Below are positions 6,335-12,897 of a stretch of 14,896 nt of DNA, in pieces (positions within the stretch are counted from its first letter, which is position 1; each line of letters begins with the position of its first letter). The position numbers were made by a program, and so were the translations under genes. The stretch covers positions 1 to 14,896 of the forward strand of contig JAKORH010000398.1 in the NCBI GenBank assembly GCA_029777935.1, written 5' to 3'. Under the pieces are notes generated by a model. It did no database searches and was not told the DNA's origin. It saw nothing but the letters and a program-made list of their open reading frames with translations. This stretch comes from Pseudomonadota bacterium (GTDB taxonomy: Bacteria > Pseudomonadota > Gammaproteobacteria > Burkholderiales > Burkholderiaceae).

Positions 6335-7216
6335 ATGAGCACAGCCGCGCAACTCGGTTACCTGGGCATTGAAGTCAGCAATCCCGGCGCGTGGCGCCGC
6401 TTCGCCACCGAGTTGTTCGGACTTGCCGTCGGTGCGCCGCGGCCCGACGGCGCGCTGCCCCTGCGCATGGACGAACACGACCATCGCATCCTGCTGCATG
6501 AAGGGGCGAAGGACGACGTGGCCTACATCGGCTGGGAAGTCGCCGATCGCGCCGCGCACGATGGGATGAAGGGCCGGCTCGCTGCCGCGGGTGTGCCGTT
6601 TCGAGCCGGCTCCGCCACCGAAACCGCCGCGCGCGGCGTGCGGGAGATGATCGTCTTCGACGATCCGGACGCGATCAGGACCGAGGTTCACTACGGCGCC
6701 GGGCGCGGCGCCCAGGCATTCCGCTCCGACAAGATTGCCTCGGGCTTCAAGACCGGCGGCATGGGGATGGGGCACGTCCTCGTCAACGTGAGCGACTGCG
6801 CGAGGACAGAGCACTTCTACCGCGAGGTGCTCGGCTTCCGCCTGAGCGACTATGTCGACACCGAGTTCATGGGACAGCCGCTGCACGCGGTGTTCCTGCA
6901 CGTGAACCCGCGCCATCACTCCCTCGCGTTCGCGTCGGTCGGCATGCCCAAGCGGCTGCATCACATGATGCTGGAGACGAATTCGCTCGACGACGTCGGC
7001 GCGACCTTCTATCGCGCGCAGGATCTCGGCGTGCCGATCGCGCTCACACTCGGACGCCACACGAACGACCACATGATCTCGTTCTACGGGGTTACGCCCT
7101 CCGGCTTCCTCTTCGAGCTGGGTGTCGGAGGGGTGGAAGTGGACGATCGCACCTGGGAGGTCACGACCTGTCACGCCGTGAGCGACTGGGGACATCGGCC
7201 CGTGGCGCCGGCTTAG
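6335..7216 (+). CDS. extradiol ring-cleavage dioxygenase (BphC-type, VOC fold)
   Basis: 293 residues, the normal two-domain type I length. The likely metal ligands are H147 (GMGMGHVLVNV), H210 (RLHHMMLET) and E261 (SGFLFELGVGG), aligning with the 2-His-1-carboxylate iron site of 2,3-dihydroxybiphenyl dioxygenase. Active-site H195 (RHHSLAFA), H242/D245 (GRHTNDHM) and Y251 (FYGVTPSG) are also present. The enzyme should cleave a catecholic ring next to its hydroxyls using Fe(II) and oxygen; the actual substrate is unknown, and biphenyl is not implied. ATG at 6335 is preceded by GGGAG (6324-6328) with six bases of spacing, which decides against an ATG at 6305. No other ring-degradation gene lies in the window. 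Confidence 0.9.
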   Translation: MSTAAQLGYLGIEVSNPGAWRRFATELFGLAVGAPRPDGALPLRMDEHDHRILLHEGAKDDVAYIGWEVADRAAHDGMKGRLAAAGVPFRAGSATETAARGVREMIVFDDPDAIRTEVHYGAGRGAQAFRSDKIASGFKTGGMGMGHVLVNVSDCARTEHFYREVLGFRLSDYVDTEFMGQPLHAVFLHVNPRHHSLAFASVGMPKRLHHMMLETNSLDDVGATFYRAQDLGVPIALTLGRHTNDHMISFYGVTPSGFLFELGVGGVEVDDRTWEVTTCHAVSDWGHRPVAPA

Positions 7217-7252
7217 CCGGGACGCGGGCGTTCCGCTGCGCCGGGCGGCGCG

Positions 7253-8026
7253 CTAACGCGGCTGGCCGAAGAAGATCCGCGTGCGATAGACCATCTGCAA
7301 GCAATCGTTTTGCGCGCACCGATCGAACAGCGCGTGCAGCGCTTCGACCATCGCCGCCCGCTGCGGATCGCCGGGCTTCGGCGCGTAGGAGCCCGAATCC
7401 GCTCGGGCGATCAGCCCTTCGCGGTCGAGCGTCTGCGAATTGTCGAGTTCAGCCTCGCGCCAGTGCCGCCCGCCGAAGACGATTTCCATCGCCGGCGCGT
7501 GCTTGGCGCCCACGTCGTCGCCCTTCCACTTCGCGCGGTACTCGGCAGAGTACTGCATCAGCACGTCGTTGTACCCGCGCATGAAGTCCGAGGCGTCGTG
7601 CCGGCGGGAATTCCAGAACAGCGCGAGCGCGCCAGCCGGCTTGAGTATCCGCAGCAGTTCGGCGCGGAAGCGCGCGTGATCGAACCAGTGGAACGCCTGC
7701 CCCGCGGTCGCGAGGTCGACCGATGCCGGCGCGAGCGTGGTCGCCTCGGCGGCGCCGTTGACACTGCGGAAGCTCGGCTCGCGCGCGAACTCGCGCTCCG
7801 CGGCGGCGCGCATCGCGTCGTTCGGCTCCACGCCGAGCACCGTGAATCCGGCGGCCAGGAACGGCTCGCACGAGATCCCGGTGCCGCTACCGATGTCGGC
7901 GACCTGCGCATCCGCCGCCAATCCCAGCTCGCGCGCCAGCAGCGTGGCCAGCGCCGCCGGATAGTGCGGCCGCGCCGCCACGTACGCGTCGGTGCGATCG
8001 GAGAAACGTTGTGTCGAATCAGCCAC
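7253..8026 (-). CDS. class I SAM-dependent methyltransferase
   Basis: 257 residues from GTG at 8026, which has AGGAG five bases upstream. GTG at 8032 (two residues longer) would leave almost no spacing. Motif I is VADIGSGTGIS (42-52), the acidic motif II is GVEPNDAM (about 65-72), and QAFHWFDHARF (about 110-120) is typical of the UbiE/type 11 methyltransferase group. RILKPAGALALFWNSR is the post-motif III strand. The substrate cannot be told; relatives with this HWFD pattern are mostly uncharacterised small-molecule methyltransferases. It converges with the dioxygenase gene, 36 bases away, and is the last gene of the leftward array, separated from the upstream gene by a palindromic repeat. 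Confidence 0.9.
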   Translation of the reverse strand: MADSTQRFSDRTDAYVAARPHYPAALATLLARELGLAADAQVADIGSGTGISCEPFLAAGFTVLGVEPNDAMRAAAEREFAREPSFRSVNGAAEATTLAPASVDLATAGQAFHWFDHARFRAELLRILKPAGALALFWNSRRHDASDFMRGYNDVLMQYSAEYRAKWKGDDVGAKHAPAMEIVFGGRHWREAELDNSQTLDREGLIARADSGSYAPKPGDPQRAAMVEALHALFDRCAQNDCLQMVYRTRIFFGQPR

Positions 8027-8048
8027 GCTCACTCCTCACCCGCTCTTT

Positions 8049-8125
8049 CAAATCCCCCCTGCCCCCCTTTTCCAAAGGGGGGTTTGAATCAGCCCCCCTT
8101 TTTCAAAGGGGGGTTGGGGGGATTT
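8049..8125. repeat. palindromic repeat, left copy flanking DUF559
   Basis: The outer arms CAAATCCCCCC and GGGGGGATTT pair with each other. Inside are two small hairpins, each CCCCCCTTT-three bases-AAAGGGGGG, separated by GTTTGAATCA. The whole can fold as a cloverleaf. It is nearly identical to the copy at 8511-8586, differing at a few bases and one deletion. It contains the last codons and stop of the DUF559 frame and ends about 20 bases upstream of the methyltransferase start. Confidence 0.9.
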
Positions 8126-8600
8126 TCCTGCGCTCCGCCACGATCTCATGCACCCTCTGCAACACCGCTTCCAACTCCGCCAGCACCTGCCGATTGTCGA
8201 ACCGCAGCACAAGCAACCCAAGGTCATTCAGCCTTCGGTCGCGTATCGCATCGCGTCCCACTGCAGCCGCCTCGACATGCTGCCCGCCATCGACTTCGAT
8301 AACCAGTCGCGCCGCGGGCGCGTAGAAATCGACGATGAATTCGCCGAGCGGCTTCTGGCGATAGAACTGGATTCCTTCGATCTGCTTGCCGCGCAGGCGC
8401 TGCCATAGCGTGCGCTCGGCGTCGGTCAGGTTGGAGCGGAGCGTGCGCGCAAGAGGTTTCAGGTCGCTGTGATAGCGTTGGCCCTTAAATCCCCCGTTGC
8501 CCCAGTTCTTCAAATCCCCCCTGCCCCCCTTTTCTAAAGGGGGGTTTGAATCGCCCCCCTTTTCTAAAGGGGGGTTGGGGGGATTTGGCGGGGATTTCAC
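8103..8600 (-). CDS. DUF559 endonuclease-like protein, Vsr/PD-(D/E)XK superfamily
   Basis: 165 residues if started at GTG 8600, which overlaps the stop of the upstream acyl-CoA dehydrogenase. The DUF559 domain spans about residues 45-155: LTDAERTLWQRLRGKQIEG, then FYRQKPLGEFIVDFY with D91, LVIEVDGGQHVE (E102, D104, Q107, H108), and LGLLVLRFDNRQVL, the helix-strand-RF-N pattern of the family. The fold is that of PD-(D/E)XK nucleases related to very-short-patch repair endonucleases; activity and target are unproven. With this start the first 29 residues are translated from the flanking repeat and read PPLEKGG twice, and the C-terminus (PPTPL) also lies in a repeat. A TTG at 8513, right after the repeat's GGGGGGAT, is an alternative start giving 136 residues. 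Confidence 0.78.
   Translation of the reverse strand: MKSPPNPPNPPLEKGGDSNPPLEKGGRGDLKNWGNGGFKGQRYHSDLKPLARTLRSNLTDAERTLWQRLRGKQIEGIQFYRQKPLGEFIVDFYAPAARLVIEVDGGQHVEAAAVGRDAIRDRRLNDLGLLVLRFDNRQVLAELEAVLQRVHEIVAERRKIPPTPL
8486..8597. repeat. palindromic repeat, right copy with nested partial unit
   Basis: The core at 8511-8586 is the near-identical partner of the copy at 8049-8125: CAAATCCCCCC, two CCCCCCTTTTCTAAAGGGGGG hairpins, then GGGGGGATTT. Outside it are a partial arm TTAAATCCCCCGTTGCCCC at about 8485-8503 and GGCGGGGATTT at 8587-8597, which suggests nested or repeated insertion of the same element. The last T of the outer arm is part of the acyl-CoA dehydrogenase stop codon, so the element begins exactly at the end of that gene. 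Confidence 0.88.
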
Positions 8601-9724
8601 GCCAATGCCCTTCCGATGATGATCCGCTGAATATCGCTCGTGCCTTCGTAGATCTGGCACACGCGCACGTCGCGCCAGATTCGCTCGACCGGGAAATCCG
8701 TCACGTAGCCGTAGCCGCCGTGGATCTGGATCGCATCCGAACACACGCGCTCCGCCATCTCCGAGGCGAACAGCTTCGCCATCGCCGCTTCCTTCAGGCA
8801 CGGCACGCCCGTGTCCTTCAGATGCGCGGCGTTGAGCACCAGTTGCCGCGCCGCTTCGATCTGCGTAGCCATATCGGCGAGCCGGAAGTTCACCGCCTGG
8901 TGCTCGAAGATCGGCTGGCCGAACGCGGTGCGCTCTTTCGCGTAGTTGAGCGCCGCCTCGAAGGCCGCGCGCGCCATGCCGACCGATTGCGCGGCGATGC
9001 CGATGCGGCCGCCTTCGAGCGCGGACAGCGCGATCCTGTAGCCGTCGCCGTCCTCGCCGATCAGGTTCGCGGCCGGCACGCGGCAGTTCTCGAACACGAT
9101 CTGCGCGGTGTCCGACGAATGCTGTCCGGTCTTTTCTTCCAGCCGCGCGACCACGTAGCCGGGTGTGTCCGTCGGCACGACGAACATGCCCATGCCGCGC
9201 TTGCCGGCAGCCTTGTTCGTCACCGCGATCACCATCGCGTAGTCGGCGTGCTTGCCGCTGGTGATGAACTGCTTGACGCCATTGAGCACGTAGTCATCGC
9301 CGTCGCGCGTGGCGGTCGTTCGCAGCGCCGCGGCGTTGCTGCCGACGTGCGGCTCGGTCAGGCAGAACGCTCCGAGTGCTGCACCGCTGGCCAGAGGTTT
9401 CAGAAACCGCTGCTTCTGCTCCTCGCTCGCGAAGCCCATCAGGATCGCGCACACCGGGCAGTTGTTGACGCTGATGATCGTGGAGATGCCGCCGTCGCCG
9501 GCGGCGATCTCCTCCAGCGCGACCGCGAGCGCGGTGTAGTCCATGCCGGCGCCGCCGTATGCCTCCGGCACCGCGATGCCGAACACGCCGAGCGCGGCGA
9601 GTTCCTTCAGCGCCTCCTTCGGAAACGCGTGCTCGCGGTCCCACTGCGCCGCAAACGGCGCCAGCCGCGTCTGCGCGAATTCGCGCAGGCTGTCGCGCAG
9701 CAGGCGGTGTTCTTCCTTCAGCAT
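8597..9724 (-). CDS. acyl-CoA dehydrogenase
   Basis: 375 residues, standard length. The N-terminal helical domain begins LKEEHRLLRDSLREFAQTRLAPFAAQWD. The FAD/substrate signature is FCLTEPHVGSNAAAL (120-134), and the second signature is QIHGGYGYVTDFPVERIWRD (333-352). The catalytic base is E360 in CQIYEGTSDIQ, the position used by short- and medium-chain enzymes. It would oxidise an acyl-CoA to the trans-2-enoyl-CoA, passing electrons to ETF. Chain specificity is not readable; a short-chain or branched-chain substrate is my guess. ATG at 9724 lies five bases after the membrane-protein stop, suggesting one mRNA. The stop touches a palindromic repeat. Confidence 0.93.
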   Translation of the reverse strand: MLKEEHRLLRDSLREFAQTRLAPFAAQWDREHAFPKEALKELAALGVFGIAVPEAYGGAGMDYTALAVALEEIAAGDGGISTIISVNNCPVCAILMGFASEEQKQRFLKPLASGAALGAFCLTEPHVGSNAAALRTTATRDGDDYVLNGVKQFITSGKHADYAMVIAVTNKAAGKRGMGMFVVPTDTPGYVVARLEEKTGQHSSDTAQIVFENCRVPAANLIGEDGDGYRIALSALEGGRIGIAAQSVGMARAAFEAALNYAKERTAFGQPIFEHQAVNFRLADMATQIEAARQLVLNAAHLKDTGVPCLKEAAMAKLFASEMAERVCSDAIQIHGGYGYVTDFPVERIWRDVRVCQIYEGTSDIQRIIIGRALA

Positions 9725-9729
9725 CGCTG

Positions 9730-10170
9730 TCAGGTCTTCAGTACCCAGGCGCGGCCGCGCCGCAGGATCAGCCAGCCGAAAATCGCGCTGGCGACGAGCG
9801 CCGCCAGCAGCATCGGACCGCCGCCGACGAATCCGGTGAGCAGCAGCACGGTCGACAGCCAGCTGAAGAAGTCCTCGACCGGAAACCACACCGCGGTGGC
9901 AAGCGCCGAGAACGCGAACCACGACAGCAGCGCCACCAGCAGCCCGCGCGTCAGCGACTGGCCGACGCGCTCGATGCGCCGCTCCGCGCCCTGGTAGACG
10001 ATCAGTGCGAACAGCGCCGCGAACAGCCCCGGCACGGTCACGAACACCCACGCGTTGACGCCGCTTTCCACCGCGAATTTGCGCAGCGTGAACTGCAAGC
10101 TCGCGGCCGCGATGCCGCCGCAGACCGCGAACAGGAGGGCGGCGATCAGCGGCGGCGATATTTGCTTCAC
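9730..10170 (-). CDS. small integral membrane protein, unrecognised
   Basis: 146 residues from GTG at 10170, chosen because GAGGAGG lies eight bases upstream. A longer frame from 10284 would run through the REP-like hairpin at 10197-10236 and is unlikely. Four or five hydrophobic spans are visible: about residues 6-24, 41-60, 75-96, and a long stretch at 103-138 that may hold two. The C-terminus is basic (RRGRAWVLKT), suggesting a cytoplasmic end. No family motif is recognised. It sits between a RidA-family gene and the acyl-CoA dehydrogenase, five bases from the latter. Confidence 0.7.
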   Translation of the reverse strand: MKQISPPLIAALLFAVCGGIAAASLQFTLRKFAVESGVNAWVFVTVPGLFAALFALIVYQGAERRIERVGQSLTRGLLVALLSWFAFSALATAVWFPVEDFFSWLSTVLLLTGFVGGGPMLLAALVASAIFGWLILRRGRAWVLKT

Positions 10171-10196
10171 GCGGCGGGCCTCCTCGTCTGGTTGCT

Positions 10197-10236
10197 CCCT
10201 CTCCCACATCAGTGGGAGAGGGTCGGGGTGAGGGTC
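10197..10236 (+). repeat. REP-like palindromic element, copy A
   Basis: CCCTCTCCCAC-ATCA-GTGGGAGAGGG is a perfect 11-base hairpin, followed by the tail TCGGGGTGAGGGTC. This hairpin-plus-tail form resembles extragenic palindromes scattered through many proteobacterial genomes. It lies in the 165-base gap between the RidA-family and membrane-protein genes. Confidence 0.75.
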
Positions 10237-10275
10237 AGCGGCGCTCGCAATTGGTGAGAACTGACGCGACAAGTC

Positions 10276-10316
10276 GGCCCTCATCCCCCGCCTTCTCCCG
10301 CTGATGCGGGAGAAGG
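10276..10316 (-). repeat. REP-like palindromic element, copy B, inverted
   Basis: CCTTCTCCCGC-TGAT-GCGGGAGAAGG is a perfect 11-base hairpin preceded by GGCCCTCATCCCCCG. Read on the minus strand it matches copy A, with the same ATCA loop, a related stem and the CGGGG-TGAGGG tail. The two copies therefore face each other about 40 bases apart, like a BIME pair. Confidence 0.75.
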
Positions 10317-10335
10317 AGCCAGATTGTCGCGCGAA

Positions 10336-10719
10336 TCAGCGCCGCCGGCACGCGGTGACTTCGATTTCGAGCGCCATCCGCGGATCGATCAGCCCGCACA
10401 CGAGGGCGGTGGCGGCGGGGCGGGCTTTGGAGAACACCTCGCCGAAGATCGGCGCCAGCCGGTCGAAGAGTTTTGCGTCGCTCAGGTAGTAGTGCACGCG
10501 CACGACGTCGTCGAGCGTGCAGCCGGCCTCGCCCAGCGCCGCCGCGATGTTGCGGAAACACTGCCGGCACTGCGCGACCGGATCGGGATCGATGGTCATG
10601 GCCGCGTAGTCGAAGCCGGTCGTGCCCGACACGTGCACGTAGTCACCCTCGATCACCGCGCGGCTGTAGCCGGCGACGGCCTCGAACGACGATCCGGAGG
10701 AGATCTGTTTGCGTTCCAT
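10336..10719 (-). CDS. RidA/YjgF family protein
   Basis: 127 residues. YVHVSGTTGFD (27-37), CFRNIAAALGEAGCTLDDVVRVHYYL (54-79) and ARPAATALVCGL (99-110) followed by LEIEVTAC are the family's strands and trimer-interface residues. R100 of ARPA and E120 of EIE correspond to the carboxylate-binding arginine and glutamate of RidA deaminases. The protein could hydrolyse reactive enamines/imines formed in amino-acid metabolism, or be one of the specialised catabolic paralogues; the sequence does not decide. ATG at 10719 lies one base after the SDR stop, so the two are coupled. Confidence 0.88.
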   Translation of the reverse strand: MERKQISSGSSFEAVAGYSRAVIEGDYVHVSGTTGFDYAAMTIDPDPVAQCRQCFRNIAAALGEAGCTLDDVVRVHYYLSDAKLFDRLAPIFGEVFSKARPAATALVCGLIDPRMALEIEVTACRRR

Positions 10720-10720
10720 G

Positions 10721-11398
10721 TCACCAGGACAACTGCTCGCCCGTGTAGTTGAGGAACTTACCGTTGTGCGAGGCGTTGGCGGCCGCGATCACGCGGCGCA
10801 TGCCGGCCACGCTGTCGCGGACTTCGATCTCGGCCGAGGATCCGCCCATGTCGGTGCGGACCCAGCCGGGGTGGAACGCCATGCACAGGACGCCGTGCGG
10901 GCCGAGCTCGATCGACGCCGCCTTCAGCACGTTGTTCAACGCCGCCTTGCTGGCGCGATACAGCCAGCTTCCGGTGGCGGTCATCAGTGCCGTCGAGCCC
11001 ATCCGGCTCGACAGAACCGCGAGCTTGCCCTTCGCCTGCGTCAGCGACGGCGCCAGGATCGGTATGAGTTGCATCGGCGCGCGCACGTTGGTGTGCATCA
11101 TGAGGTCGAAGTCGCTCGCGGTCGGCGCGACCAGTCCCTCGGTGCGCGGCCGGATCGACACGCCGGCGTTGATGATCGCCAGATCGACCGGCTCGCCGTC
11201 CAGGTGCCAGGCCAGCGCCGCGATGCCGGTCTCGTCGGTTACGTCCAGTTCGATCGTCTTGGCGCCGAGGGTGCGCAGCTTGCCGGCATCGTCCGGATTG
11301 CGATGCGTGGCGAGCACGCGCGCGCCGTCATCGGCGTACTGGCGCGCGAACTCGAAGCCGATGCCGCGCGAGGCGCCGATGACGAGGACGGTGGACAT
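10721..11398 (-). CDS. short-chain dehydrogenase/reductase (SDR)
   Basis: 225 residues. The cofactor motif is GASRGIG (8-14), INAG is at 76-79, and the catalytic Y147-x3-K151 lies in LYRASKAAL. S130/S131 of LSSRMGS supply the catalytic serine. THRNP after the second strand suggests an NADP preference (inference). FHPGWVRTDMGG is typical of the carbonyl-reductase-like (CsgA/sniffer-type) SDRs. The substrate is unknown. A seven-base tandem array ends two bases upstream of the ATG, so no ordinary ribosome binding site is present, which is odd for a gene in an operon-like array. The RidA-family gene follows after one base. Confidence 0.9.
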   Translation of the reverse strand: MSTVLVIGASRGIGFEFARQYADDGARVLATHRNPDDAGKLRTLGAKTIELDVTDETGIAALAWHLDGEPVDLAIINAGVSIRPRTEGLVAPTASDFDLMMHTNVRAPMQLIPILAPSLTQAKGKLAVLSSRMGSTALMTATGSWLYRASKAALNNVLKAASIELGPHGVLCMAFHPGWVRTDMGGSSAEIEVRDSVAGMRRVIAAANASHNGKFLNYTGEQLSW

Positions 11399-11400
11399 TT

Positions 11401-11449
11401 AGGATCGAGGATCGAGGAGCGAGGCGCGAGGCGCGAGGCGCGAGGCGTC
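11401..11449. repeat. seven-unit heptamer tandem array next to the SDR start
   Basis: The plus strand reads AGGATCG twice, AGGAGCG once, AGGCGCG three times, then AGGCGTC, seven contiguous heptamers. It begins two bases upstream of the SDR ATG on the minus strand, where it is pyrimidine-rich. Because it occupies the ribosome-binding region, a change in repeat number could alter translation of the SDR gene (inference). Confidence 0.85.
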
Positions 11450-11460
11450 GCACCGGCGGA

Positions 11461-11502
11461 GGCCGGGGCCCAATTTCATCGCTCGCAAATTGGGCCCCGG
11501 CC
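11461..11502. repeat. perfect 16-base inverted repeat
   Basis: GGCCGGGGCCCAATTT and AAATTGGGCCCCGGCC are exact reverse complements around a ten-base loop. The element lies between the thiolase stop and the SDR start. Either strand's transcript would form a very stable hairpin. It has no T tract, so it may be a REP-like element or a processing/attenuation structure rather than an intrinsic terminator. Confidence 0.8.
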
Positions 11503-11524
11503 CCCGATTCAAGCACTCGGGGGC
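11500..11524. terminator. second hairpin after the thiolase gene
   Basis: GCCCCCGA-nine bases-TCGGGGGC is a perfect eight-base inverted repeat that shares three bases with the longer inverted repeat. It is the first hairpin met by transcription leaving the thiolase gene. No T tract follows, so termination is only a possibility. Confidence 0.35.
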
Positions 11525-11554
11525 AGGCTCTGCGCCCGGGCGACGGGGCCGCGC

Positions 11555-12736
11555 TTACATCATCTCCAGCGCCAGCGCGGTGGCTTCGCCGCCGCCGATG
11601 CACAGTGCGGCGATGCCACGCTTGCCGCCGGTCTTCTTCAGCGCGCCGAGCAGCGTGACCACGATGCGCGCGCCGCTGGCTCCGATCGGATGGCCCAGCG
11701 CGCAGGCGCCGCCGTGGATGTTGACCTTCTCGTGCGGAATCTTGTGCTCCTTCATCGCGGCCATGGTCACCGCGGCGAACGCCTCGTTGACTTCCCACAG
11801 GTCGACCTGCTCCGACTTCCAGCCGGTCTTCTTCAGCACCTTGTCGATCGCGCCGACCGGCGCGGTGGTGAACCATTCGGGCGCCTGCGCGTGGACCGAG
11901 TGCGCCAGCACGCGCGCGATCGGCTTGCAGCCCATCTTGTCGGCGGTCGACTGCCGCATCATCACCAGCGCTGCCGCGCCGTCGGAGATCGACGAGGCAT
12001 TGGCCGCGGTGATCGTGCCGTCCTTCTTGAACGCGGGCTTCAGCCCCGGGATCTTGTCGAGCTTGGCCTTGAACGGCTGCTCGTCCTTGTCGATCTTCAC
12101 TTCGCCGCCCTTGCCGGGGACCATCACGGGAGTGATCTCCCACGCGAAGCTGCCGTCGGTATTGGCTTTCATCGCGCGCTGGGTCGAGGCGATCGCGAAC
12201 TCGTCCTGCGCCTGCCGCGTGAACTGGTACTTGGCCACGCACTGCTCGGCGAACACGCCCATCGCCTTGCCGCGCTCGTAGGCGTCTTCCAGCCCGTCGA
12301 GCGCCATGTGGTCGAACGTCGTGACGGCGCCGTAGCGGTAGCCCTTGCGCGCGCCGACCAGCAGGTGCGGCGCGTTGGTCATGCTCTCCATGCCGCCGGT
12401 GACCAGCACGTTGGCCGAACCGGCCAGCAGCATGTCGTGCGCGAACATCATGGTGCGCATGCCCGAGCCGCACATCTTGGACAGCGTGACCGCGCCGGCC
12501 GAGGGCGGCAATCCGGCGAGCAGCGTGGCCTGGCGCGCCGGCGCCTGTCCCTGGCCCGCCATCAGGCAGCAGCCGAACAGCACTTCGTCGATCGCGTCGC
12601 GGCTGACGTTGGCGCGTTCGACGGCGGCCTTGATCGCGACGGATCCGAGCTGATACGCCTGAAGGGAAGAAAAGTCACCGAGCATGCCGCCGATCGGCGT
12701 GCGGGCAGCGGAGACGATGACGATGGAGTCGCTCAT
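11555..12736 (-). CDS. acetyl-CoA C-acetyltransferase (thiolase)
   Basis: 393 residues, the standard thiolase length. The nucleophile C89 lies in TLSKMCGSGMR. NEAFA has N317, H349 is in HGGACALGHPIGASGARI (341-358), and the acid/base C379 lies in LCIGGGEATAL. The opening SIVIVSAARTPIGGMLGDF matches biosynthetic/acetoacetyl-CoA thiolases. It interconverts two acetyl-CoA and acetoacetyl-CoA, or cleaves 3-ketoacyl-CoA; the direction is not readable. ATG at 12736 has AGGAGG seven bases upstream. A 21-codon leader ORF overlaps the start. It diverges from the aldehyde dehydrogenase gene 161 bases away and heads the leftward array. Confidence 0.94.
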   Translation of the reverse strand: MSDSIVIVSAARTPIGGMLGDFSSLQAYQLGSVAIKAAVERANVSRDAIDEVLFGCCLMAGQGQAPARQATLLAGLPPSAGAVTLSKMCGSGMRTMMFAHDMLLAGSANVLVTGGMESMTNAPHLLVGARKGYRYGAVTTFDHMALDGLEDAYERGKAMGVFAEQCVAKYQFTRQAQDEFAIASTQRAMKANTDGSFAWEITPVMVPGKGGEVKIDKDEQPFKAKLDKIPGLKPAFKKDGTITAANASSISDGAAALVMMRQSTADKMGCKPIARVLAHSVHAQAPEWFTTAPVGAIDKVLKKTGWKSEQVDLWEVNEAFAAVTMAAMKEHKIPHEKVNIHGGACALGHPIGASGARIVVTLLGALKKTGGKRGIAALCIGGGEATALALEMM

Positions 12737-12798
12737 GGTGTGACCTCCTGAAGAAACCGTGCTGTCGGCGCGTCGACCGACGCGCCGCCGATCGCCAT
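12733..12798 (-). CDS. possible 21-residue leader peptide overlapping the thiolase start
   Basis: ATG at 12798 follows GGAGG with three bases of spacing and opens a frame of 21 codons beginning MAIGGASVDAPT and ending FLQEVTP. Its TGA overlaps the thiolase ATG as ATGA. Such an overlap allows coupling of the two. The peptide shows no run of a single amino acid that would indicate classical attenuation. The close spacing and GC-rich context mean it could be fortuitous. Confidence 0.35.
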   Translation of the reverse strand: MAIGGASVDAPTARFLQEVTP

Positions 12799-12897
12799 TT
12801 TCCTCCAGATTCTGAACCGCTGATTTCGGACCCGCTGATGGCCGCGAGGGCGCTACGATCACCGGTCACCGCACAAGTCAGCCATCACGAGGCAGCC

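Noticed and set aside
8546..9997. 483-codon plus-strand frame opposite acyl-CoA dehydrogenase
   Set aside because: Composition is that of the antisense of a GC-rich gene; it begins inside the palindromic repeat and no motif is present.
10171..10284. N-terminal extension of the small membrane protein to 10284
   Set aside because: The added residues (HPDPLP-type) come from the REP-like element. A GTG at 10170 with a strong GAGGAGG is a better start.
11401..11449. Heptamer array as a CRISPR or regulatory iteron array
   Set aside because: Units are contiguous 7-mers without spacers, and there are no cas or replication genes nearby.
10709..12751. 680-codon plus-strand frame opposite SDR and thiolase
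   Set aside because: Arg/His/Ala-rich with no recognisable domain; it runs antisense to two genes with intact catalytic motifs and through repeats.
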